32,269 nt of DNA from contig JAPPMO010000022.1 of NCBI GenBank assembly GCA_028873975.1, positions 1 through 32,269 on the forward strand, written 5' to 3'. The position numbers were made by a program, and so were the translations under genes. Source of the DNA: Chloroflexota bacterium (lineage in GTDB: Bacteria; Chloroflexota; Anaerolineae; Aggregatilineales; Phototrophicaceae). The notes below the pieces were generated by a model that was not told the origin of the DNA, made no database searches, and was given only the letters and a program-made list of their open reading frames with translations. Below are positions 24,332-30,183 of this stretch, piece by piece. Every line of letters begins with the position of its first letter. Positions within the stretch are counted from its first letter, which is position 1.

Positions 24332-24850
24332 ATGTGTTGCCAGATAGTCGATACAAACGTGGCGCTTACCGCCGATGGGGCGAACAGCCTGGCTTCGAAA
24401 GTGTGCCAACGTTCCTGCATATCTGTCATTCGACGGGTGCTTTCTGGGGAAATCGCGTTCGTTATTGATGAAAACAATGAGGTTTTGAGAGAGTATCGCA
24501 AGAACATCTATCCAGACTACAAAGGAAGTCTGGCAGAGCAATTCATGATTCACGCTCTAACATATCAGTTTTTCGAGGGGCGCGTAAAACGTATCAAACT
24601 TGAGAAAAACGCGGCGGACCAATTTGAAGACTATCCAGACAACGAAGACAATTGGACGACGAGCGATAGCCGCTGCAAGCGATTTGACCCGGACGACAAA
24701 AAATGGGTTGCGCTGGCGCTTCGTTTCAAAAGCGAAACGGGAACTGACGCGCCAATCGTGAACGCGGCTGATAGATGTTGGATCGCCTTTGAATCGCATC
24801 TAAAATCGGCAGACGTCATATTGGAAACCCTGTGCCGAGAGGAGCGCTAG
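24332..24850 (+). CDS. PIN-domain ribonuclease-like protein, module 2 effector
   Basis: This 172-residue PIN-fold protein has the full acidic set: D7 in CQIVDTNVAL, E54 in LREYRKN, D119/D122 in FDPDDKKWVALAL, and D147 in AADRCW. It resembles the module 1 PIN most in EYRKNI...AEQ, DPxDxKxVAxAL and ADRxW. Between E54 and D119 it carries an insertion of about 15 residues rich in Asp, Glu and Asn (DQFEDYPDNEDNW) absent from the first. The ATG at 24332 is four bases past the ATPase stop. A TTG at 24296 inside the ATPase would add 12 residues and cannot be excluded, since the ribosome site before the ATG is poor. It ends 12 bases from the convergent FetB stop. Target and trigger are unknown. Confidence 0.84.
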   Translation: MCCQIVDTNVALTADGANSLASKVCQRSCISVIRRVLSGEIAFVIDENNEVLREYRKNIYPDYKGSLAEQFMIHALTYQFFEGRVKRIKLEKNAADQFEDYPDNEDNWTTSDSRCKRFDPDDKKWVALALRFKSETGTDAPIVNAADRCWIAFESHLKSADVILETLCREER

Positions 24851-24862
24851 GGGTTACTGAGG

Positions 24863-25636
24863 CTACTCCAGCGCCAACTGATGCACAGGCGTGAAATACT
24901 GCCGGTAGGTCAGCCAGGCGGCGATCAGCCCGGTGAAAGTCGCCGCGCCCACCAGCATATACATCACGATGATCTGCAGCTGCACCGCCTCCAGTGGCGA
25001 CGCGCCGGCCAGGATCATGCCGGTCATGGCGCCGGGCAGCTTGATCAAGCCTACGGTTTTGGTGGTATCTATGATGGGCGTCAGCGCGCTCTTGATGGTC
25101 CGCTGGAATTGACTCAGCGAGGCTTGGCGGCTGGTCGCGCCCAGCGCCAGCTTGCTTTCGATCAAGCCGCGCTGGTCATGGAAATCGCTGCTCAGCCGCG
25201 TGATGACCAGGGTGGCGGTGGTCATCGACGTGCCCAGGATCATGCCGCCGATGGGGATGATGTCCTTGGGCACGAAGTCGAAAACGCCCAGCGCCACCAG
25301 CAGCGCCAGCGTCATGGCGGCGCCGAAACCGATCGAGAGCAGCGAAATTAGCTGCGCCTGCGGCGTCTTTTGGGCGCGTTTGGCGGTGGTCCGCCCGGCG
25401 ATGACGGTCATCACCAGCAGAATGGCGACCGTGAAGACCGGATCGTGCAGCTCGAAGACCAGTTCCAGCACATAACCGATGGCGATCAACTGGACGAAGC
25501 TGCGGAAGGTGGCGATGAAAAGGTCTTTTTCCAGGTCGGAGTCTTGCCAGCGCGAGACGGCGGCGGCGATGAAAATAAAGGCGATGGACATCAAGACGCG
25601 CTCGAAGCCTTGCACGGGGGCGAATATGTCGGGCAT
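24863..25636 (-). CDS. fetB: FetB-type ABC transporter permease (UPF0014)
   Basis: FetB with the ATPase FetA forms an ABC exporter linked to iron homeostasis and peroxide resistance in E. coli. The 257-residue protein has about seven hydrophobic segments and family landmarks: FRSFVQLIAIGYVLE, the amphipathic ESKLALGATSRQA loop that would contact the ATPase, and TVGLIKLPGAMTGMILAGA. I start at 25636 since GGAGG lies five bases upstream; the longer frame from 25660 overlaps the preceding gene. It follows the XTP phosphatase gene by 17 bases on the same strand, so the two are likely co-transcribed. Its probable ATPase is not next to it but at 27838-28578. Confidence 0.9.
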   Translation of the reverse strand: MPDIFAPVQGFERVLMSIAFIFIAAAVSRWQDSDLEKDLFIATFRSFVQLIAIGYVLELVFELHDPVFTVAILLVMTVIAGRTTAKRAQKTPQAQLISLLSIGFGAAMTLALLVALGVFDFVPKDIIPIGGMILGTSMTTATLVITRLSSDFHDQRGLIESKLALGATSRQASLSQFQRTIKSALTPIIDTTKTVGLIKLPGAMTGMILAGASPLEAVQLQIIVMYMLVGAATFTGLIAAWLTYRQYFTPVHQLALE

Positions 25637-25653
25637 GGGAGCCTCCTGCGGCT

Positions 25654-26187
25654 TTACCAACTCAATTCGGGATTCTTGAAGGGGACCAGCGCCATGATCA
25701 GCGCGTGTACGTAATAGGCTTGGCGGTGCACCACATCGCCGGTCAGCAAGCCGATGGCGCCATTGGCTTGCTTGGAATTGTCGCGCTTGAAAACGACGTC
25801 ATCGGCATGGCCCAATTCCATGCCGCCGCGCACCAACCGGGCGACTTCGTCGGGCAAAAAAAAGACGGCTGTCTGTCCGCGCCCGATGCGACCGCTGCGG
25901 TCCAGCACGACGACCCAGGCGAAACAGCTCATGCCCAGCGGACTGTCTTCAACGCCGCCTTCAATACCCACCCAGAAGTCGCTTTCCCGGCGGGCAGCGC
26001 GCGCGTTCTCGGCGCGGGTCAGGGCGCCGGCCATGGCCTCGGCGCGCGACATGGGCTGGTCGGCGACGCCCGAAGGCACGGAGACGCCAATCACATCATA
26101 GTCATCGCGCGCGAACATGCGAACGAAGGCGGCGCGGGCCGCATTCAACTTGACCGGATTCTTTGAAGCGACAGTGATTCTTGGCAT
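25654..26187 (-). CDS. Inosine/xanthosine triphosphatase (YjjX / DUF84 family)
   Basis: This house-cleaning enzyme hydrolyses non-canonical purine triphosphates (ITP, XTP) to keep them out of nucleic acids. The 177-residue sequence shows VASKNPVKLNAA at the N-terminus, the VGIEGGVE block, CFAWVVV, and the C-terminal TGDVVHRQAYYVHALIMALVPF, all standard for the family, and normal length. The ATG is used as the only reasonable start. Upstream, within 25 bases, is the 13-mer repeat GTAAGTTATGCAA. Likely first gene of an operon with FetB. Confidence 0.9.
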   Translation of the reverse strand: MPRITVASKNPVKLNAARAAFVRMFARDDYDVIGVSVPSGVADQPMSRAEAMAGALTRAENARAARRESDFWVGIEGGVEDSPLGMSCFAWVVVLDRSGRIGRGQTAVFFLPDEVARLVRGGMELGHADDVVFKRDNSKQANGAIGLLTGDVVHRQAYYVHALIMALVPFKNPELSW

Positions 26188-26209
26188 TGGCTCTCACAAG
26201 TAAAACCAG

Positions 26210-26222
26210 GTAAGTTATGCAA
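26210..26222 (+). repeat. 13-mer border motif GTAAGTTATGCAA
   Basis: One of six occurrences of GTAAGTYRTGCAA-type words, always at the edge of an intergenic repeat block (143-155 and 320-332 on minus; 7666, 26210, 28680 and 32114 on plus). Confidence 0.75.
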
Positions 26223-26238
26223 ATTCCGACGTCGAGCC

Positions 26239-26464
26239 GTAGGGGCGAGCCTTGGCTCGCCCACCGTTCTGGCTAGGTTTTGCGGGCGACCCGCCGGAGC
26301 CTGTTGAAATACTGCCCCCATCCCCCAGCCCCTTACCCCCAAAATGAGGGAAGGGGAGCTTTTGAACCTTAATAAGCCGTTAAAGCCCCTCCCTCTTTAT
26401 GGGGGAGGGGTTTGGGGTGGGGGTTTATTGCGATTTTCAACAGAGTCCACCGGGTCGCCCCTAC
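26239..26464 (+). repeat. Double-hairpin palindromic element with a second element inserted in its loop
   Basis: The outer element runs from GTAGGGGCGAG to CGCCCCTAC. Its first hairpin is GGGCGAGCC-2 nt-GGCTCGCCC. The second has arms GGGCGACCCG (26284-26293) and CGGGTCGCCC (26451-26460), which in other copies are two to seven bases apart but here are separated by 157 bases. The spacer is filled by the C-rich inverted-repeat element at 26302-26442. The rest of this gap, up to 26599, shows nothing else clear. Confidence 0.85.
26302..26442. mobile_element. MITE-like C-rich inverted-repeat element (family C), 141 bp
   Basis: The ends TGTTGAAAT and ATTTTCAACA are inverted repeats. Inside, CCCCCATCCCCCAGCCCC and GAGGGAAGGGGAGC face GCCCCTCCCTC and GGGGTTTGGGGTGGGGG, so almost the entire unit can fold on itself. 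It sits in the loop of a GGGCG hairpin, which reveals it as an insertion. The C-rich words recur at both edges of the window. No open frame for a transposase, so it must be moved by something elsewhere, if mobile at all. Confidence 0.7.
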
Positions 26465-26599
26465 CGCCGACTATTATTTTGGAGTGCATTAGCACGACTT
26501 TGTTGTTCCTACTCAGATAATCGGAGTACGGACTGGTTTCCTACAACTCTAACAAGAATCGGGCGCGTATCCAAAGACCATTGCGGAGCGCGGCGATGC

Positions 26600-26608
26600 T
26601 GATACACT
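26600..26608 (+). promoter_or_regulatory. Extended -10 promoter for the GNAT-trmD pair
   Basis: TGATACACT, 30 bases ahead of the acetyltransferase start codon. Confidence 0.5.
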
Positions 26609-26638
26609 AGGTGGAGGGTCGCGTAGGCAGGATTTCCC

Positions 26639-27070
26639 ATGTTAGACGATGCCAAAACCGACATTCGCATCCGCAAGGCTGTGACGGAGGATCTGGTCGA
26701 GTTGTCCGATTTTATCGTGCCTTTTGTGCAGAGCGGCGAGCTCTTGCCGCGCACGTTTGACGAGCTGGAAGATCTGTTGGAGACCTCGTTCATCGCTCGG
26801 CTCGACGGGGGAATCGTGGGCTGCGCGGCACTGGAGATCTATAACAAGAAATTATGCGAGATCCGCAGTCTGGCGGTTGATCCGGCGGCGCAGGGCTTGG
26901 GCATCGGCAAGAAGCTGGTCGAGGCTTGTGTGGCGCTGGCGGAGCGGGAGGGCATTTACGAGATCATGGCCATCAGCGTCGCCGAGGATTTCTTCCGCTC
27001 TTGCGGTTTCGACTTCACCCTGCCCAACCTCAAGAAGGCGTTTTTTCTGCAAACGCGCGATTCGATGTAA
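26639..27070 (+). CDS. GNAT-family N-acetyltransferase, ArgA-like
   Basis: GNAT enzymes transfer acetyl from acetyl-CoA. The 143-residue protein has the acetyl-CoA loop [21 protein letters not shown] and a FFRSCGFDF block. With [32 protein letters not shown] and AISVAEDFF, it resembles the short N-acetylglutamate synthases found alone or fused to ArgH. N-acetylglutamate synthesis for arginine is thus the best guess, but no arginine genes are nearby to confirm it. The ATG is preceded by GGCAGGATTTCCC. TrmD follows 23 bases after its stop, so the two are probably co-transcribed. Confidence 0.85.
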   Translation: MLDDAKTDIRIRKAVTEDLVELSDFIVPFVQSGELLPRTFDELEDLLETSFIARLDGGIVGCAALEIYNKKLCEIRSLAVDPAAQGLGIGKKLVEACVALAEREGIYEIMAISVAEDFFRSCGFDFTLPNLKKAFFLQTRDSM

Positions 27071-27093
27071 GGCGCGCTCCACGCTGTCTCAAG

Positions 27094-27837
27094 ATGAAAA
27101 TCGACGTACTGACCTTATTCCCGAGCATGTTCGAGCCGGTCATGTCGGAGAGCATGATGTGGAAGGCGCGCGACCGCGGCTTGCTGGATTTCCAGGCGCA
27201 CGATATCCGCGGCTACGCCGTCGACAAACATAGGACGGTCGATGACAGTCCCTACGGCGGCGGCGGCGGCATGATCCTCAAGCCGGATGTCTTGGCGCGG
27301 GCGATTGAAGCGGTCAAGGCTGATGACCAGAGTCCCGTGATTTTGATGTCGCCGCAGGGCCGTTTATTGACGCATGCTGTCGCGCTTGAGCTGTCGCGAC
27401 ATGCGCGTTTGATCCTGGTTTGCGGCCGCTACGAGGGTATCGACGAACGCGTGCGCGAACTCGCGATCAATGATGAGATCAGCATCGGCGACTATGTGCT
27501 GACCGGCGGCGAATTAGCGGCGATGGTGCTGATTGACGCGGTACTGCGGCAGATCCCCGGCTTATTGGGCGCCGAGGGCGCGCAGGACCGTGACAGCCAC
27601 GCCGACGGATTAGGCGGACTGCTGGAGGGTCCCCATTATACGCGCCCGGCCGAGTTCCGCGGCTTGGGCGTGCCGGCTGTCCTGACAAGTGGACATCATG
27701 CTGAAGTCGATCGCTGGCGCCGGCGGCAGGCGATCAAGCGCACCTGGCAGATGCGCCCGGATCTGCTGGCGCGGGCAAATCTCAGCGACGAAGACCGGGC
27801 GTTTCTGGCGCAGTTGATGGAAGATGCCGGCGATTGA
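27094..27837 (+). CDS. trmD: tRNA (guanine-N1)-methyltransferase TrmD
   Basis: TrmD methylates G37 of tRNAs using S-adenosylmethionine and prevents +1 frameshifting. Its trefoil-knot SPOUT fold is marked by [37 protein letters not shown] and [21 protein letters not shown]; the C-terminal domain has [11 protein letters not shown] and [10 protein letters not shown]. At 247 residues it is of normal size. The start at 27094 is where the family begins; a longer frame from 26926 overlaps the acetyltransferase gene. No strong ribosome site is seen. trmD usually lies with rpsP, rimM and rplS; here it follows an acetyltransferase instead. Its stop codon directly abuts the convergent FetA stop with no base between. 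Confidence 0.95.
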   Translation: MKIDVLTLFPSMFEPVMSESMMWKARDRGLLDFQAHDIRGYAVDKHRTVDDSPYGGGGGMILKPDVLARAIEAVKADDQSPVILMSPQGRLLTHAVALELSRHARLILVCGRYEGIDERVRELAINDEISIGDYVLTGGELAAMVLIDAVLRQIPGLLGAEGAQDRDSHADGLGGLLEGPHYTRPAEFRGLGVPAVLTSGHHAEVDRWRRRQAIKRTWQMRPDLLARANLSDEDRAFLAQLMEDAGD

Positions 27838-28578
27838 CTATCCCGTTTCCTGCAAGCCCGCCGCGTCGCCTTGCGCGAAGGCGAGGGCGCGCCTGTCTCC
27901 GCTTTCCGGATCCAGCATGGCTTCTGCCGTATCTTCGCGGACGACGCGCCCCTCATCCAGGAGCAGCACGCGGCTGCCGATCCGCCGCGCCTGCTCGATG
28001 GAATGCGAGACCCAAATCATCGTGAGCCCCGTCTCGCGGCGCAAACGAAGCAGGGATTCTTCCACGCGGCCCGTGGCGATGGGGTCGAGCGACGAAGTCG
28101 GTTCGTCCAGCAAGAGCAGGGAAGGATCGAGCGCCAGGGCGCGGGCCAGCGCCAGTCGCTGTTCCTGCCCGCCGGAAAGCGCGCCCGCTGCCTGATCGAT
28201 AAGTTCGACATCCAGCGATGCCTGGCGCATCAGGTCAATGACATGTTCGCGGGAGAGCGTTTTGCCGCGCAGAGCCGCGCCAAAGGCGATATTGTCGGCC
28301 AAGCTGCCCTCGAATACGGCTGTTTTCTGGAAGATCATGCCGACTTTGCAGCGCAGCTCGGTGACCGGCAGGTCGTAGATCGAGACGCCGTCAAGCAGGA
28401 TGGTCCCGGCAGCGACATCGTTTAGCCGGTTGATGCAGCGCAGCAGGGAGCTCTTGCCGCCCCCGCTGGGACCGATGACCACCAGCAATTCGCCCGCGGC
28501 GACTTCGAGATCAATGTCGCGCAGGACGGTCTTCCCGCCGCGCTGGAGCTGAAGTTTCCGGATGGACAGCTTGGACAC
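27838..28578 (-). CDS. fetA: FetA-type ABC transporter ATP-binding protein
   Basis: This ABC ATPase of about 246 residues has Walker A GPSGGGKSS near residue 36-44, a Q-loop MIFQKTAVFEG, signature LSGGQEQRLALARAL, Walker B LLLLDEPTSSLD and the H-loop VSHSIEQA. The combination CINRLND, DLPVTELRCKVGMIFQ and IWVSHSIEQARRI resembles FetA (YbbL) more than phosphate or amino acid importers. Its probable partner FetB is encoded on the same strand 2.2 kb downstream, beyond trmD and the acetyltransferase. The start is unsure: a GTG at 28578 gives a normal N-terminus, while a TTG at 28629 adds 17 residues. A minus-strand TATATT lies 17 bases before that GTG, so the leader would be short. Confidence 0.82.
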   Translation of the reverse strand: MSKLSIRKLQLQRGGKTVLRDIDLEVAAGELLVVIGPSGGGKSSLLRCINRLNDVAAGTILLDGVSIYDLPVTELRCKVGMIFQKTAVFEGSLADNIAFGAALRGKTLSREHVIDLMRQASLDVELIDQAAGALSGGQEQRLALARALALDPSLLLLDEPTSSLDPIATGRVEESLLRLRRETGLTMIWVSHSIEQARRIGSRVLLLDEGRVVREDTAEAMLDPESGDRRALAFAQGDAAGLQETG

Positions 28579-28674
28579 GCGCTTCTCATATAAGCAATAT
28601 ACTGAGTCTATTGTAACGTGGCTTGGCAAGTTTGCTATCTATCTTAAATATAGCCACAGAGACGCAGAAGTAAT

Positions 28675-28818
28675 TCCAAGTAAGTCATGCAACTAAAGCG
28701 AGCCTTGTAGGGGCGACCAATCTGGTCGCCCGTTGCCCCCACGCTTGTGGTTTCGGGCGACATGGTATGTCGCCCCTACAGATCGTTGCTTTAGCAAAAT
28801 TTGCATTTCTTTCTTGGT
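28675..28818 (-). repeat. MITE-like double-hairpin element, copy A3 (inverted)
   Basis: The reverse complement of 193-337, over about 145 bases with few differences: same ends, same two hairpins, same tail. The centre reads GCGTGGGGGCAAC, closer to copy A1 at 51-160 than to A2. The plus-strand left end contains GTAAGTCATGCAA (28680-28692). On both sides are short CAGAG words (28656-28666 and 28823-28836). The FetA start region lies upstream. Confidence 0.88.
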
Positions 28819-28929
28819 TCTACTGAGAGCGCAGAGAAAATCTTTCATTTCTTGGAAAACGTGGAATTTCACTTCGATTTTGGATTCCGCGACAAGCAAT
28901 TTCACCCATTTGTACGTCATTCCAGAGAA

Positions 28930-29031
28930 GTTCTGTCCTGAAAAAACTTAAACTCTGTGTTGGCGGGCTGTGTCTACGCGCCCCTCGGCGCCTCTGTGGT
29001 GAAAAGATAATTTGAAGCGATTGCCCTGGAG
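28930..29031 (-). repeat. Family B dispersed repeat, inverted partner of 18149-18245
   Basis: Nearly identical to the reverse complement of the 18149 copy through the GCGTAGACACAGCCCGCC core and TTTCACCAC end. It also shares with 466-520 the flank ATTTGAAGCGATTGCCCTG. Between 28837 and 28929 nothing is recognised. Confidence 0.85.
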
Positions 29032-29112
29032 TCGAAATGGCATCCTTTGTGTCATTGCGCCCTAGATGGTAGACTTGAGCATAATTGAGCGGCAGCAAGG
29101 GGAGGGCGCTTT

Positions 29113-30054
29113 ATGGAAGCGACGATGACGACTATGACCTGCGCGGAGGAATCCCGCGCGGCAAAGGAGACACTGGCCGGCACTTTCAAACCGGCTGACA
29201 CCTTTTTCCTGATCCAGACCAGTCTGGCGGAATATGGCGGATGGGGGGGCGAGATCGTCAAGAAAGCCGCCGCAACCGGCGGCTTCGCGCCCTATTTGCA
29301 GCATCTGATGAAGACGCCGCGCGCGAAGATTTTGTTCATTCGGCGCCCAGCTTCCCAAGGCAAGAATTTTTACATTGCCGTCACCAATCAAGGGCTGCCG
29401 AGGATTTATCACAGGATTCTGACCGACTATGATGAGATCCTGACGCTGGAAATTGACAGCTTAGGCGAGGATCGCCCCCCGCGCATCAATGACTGCGACA
29501 TGCACGACGAGGGCGAACTCTATACCGTTTGCACCAACGGCCGGCACGATCCCTGCTGCGCCGCGCGCGGCACGCCCTTTTATCAGGCGCTGATCGAATA
29601 TGCCGGGGAAGACAAAGTTTGGCAAACGACGCACATCGGGGGCCATCGCATGGCGGCGACCATGATCGCCTTTCCGCAGGGCATCGTTTACGGGCATCTG
29701 GATCCCTTGGATGCCGAAGCGGTACTGAGCAATCACCGCGCTGGCTACTTGATGACACACAAATATCGCGGACGCGGCGCTTACGCCGGTCACCGTCTGG
29801 ACGGCGACGCGCATCAGGCGGCTGGCGCGGCCGAGGGGCGCATCCGGGAGCGGGCGCGGCTTTATGCCGATGCTGATCTGCGGCTGTCAGAAGTGATCGC
29901 GACCGGCGATCAGCGCTGGCGGATCAGCTTTCTTGACAGCGGCGGAACGCGCCATGATGCCGATGTCAACATGGGCATGTCGGCGCCGCGGCAGATCTCT
30001 TGCGGCGACGCGCCCAAGCCGATGCCCCAGCACGAAATCAAGATATTGACCTAG
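29113..30054 (+). CDS. Sucrase/ferredoxin-like (Apd1-type) thioredoxin-fold [2Fe-2S] protein
   Basis: The Suc_Fer-like family (PF06999) has a thioredoxin-like [2Fe-2S] domain; in yeast Apd1 the cluster is held by two cysteines nine apart and two histidines four apart. This 313-residue protein matches: C140 and C149 in VCTNGRHDPCC, and H174 and H178 in THIGGHR. It has no signal peptide and a C-terminal part (about 215-313) of unknown role. A redox or iron-related function is inferred from the family; the name sucrase is historical. The ATG has a strong GGGGAGGG before it. A possible -10 (CATAAT, 29080-29085) lies upstream, and a hairpin with a T run follows the gene. Confidence 0.88.
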   Translation: MEATMTTMTCAEESRAAKETLAGTFKPADTFFLIQTSLAEYGGWGGEIVKKAAATGGFAPYLQHLMKTPRAKILFIRRPASQGKNFYIAVTNQGLPRIYHRILTDYDEILTLEIDSLGEDRPPRINDCDMHDEGELYTVCTNGRHDPCCAARGTPFYQALIEYAGEDKVWQTTHIGGHRMAATMIAFPQGIVYGHLDPLDAEAVLSNHRAGYLMTHKYRGRGAYAGHRLDGDAHQAAGAAEGRIRERARLYADADLRLSEVIATGDQRWRISFLDSGGTRHDADVNMGMSAPRQISCGDAPKPMPQHEIKILT

Positions 30055-30072
30055 GTCCCGGCGCTGGCAAAA

Positions 30073-30114
30073 GGGCTTGAAGCCCATAATGGCTGTGCCC
30101 GGGCAGATTTTTTT
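30073..30114 (+). terminator. Likely intrinsic terminator after the Suc/Fer-like gene
   Basis: Two small hairpins, GGGCTT-1 nt-AAGCCC (30073-30085) and CTGTGC-CCGG-GCAG with one bulge (30093-30106), are followed by seven T residues (30108-30114). The stem just before the T run is short, so efficiency is uncertain. Confidence 0.5.
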
Positions 30115-30183
30115 CTGAACAATGAGTTCTGCCCGCGCGCAGTTCTTTTGTCTGGCATTTGTCCACGCTAGTGAAGAAAAACC

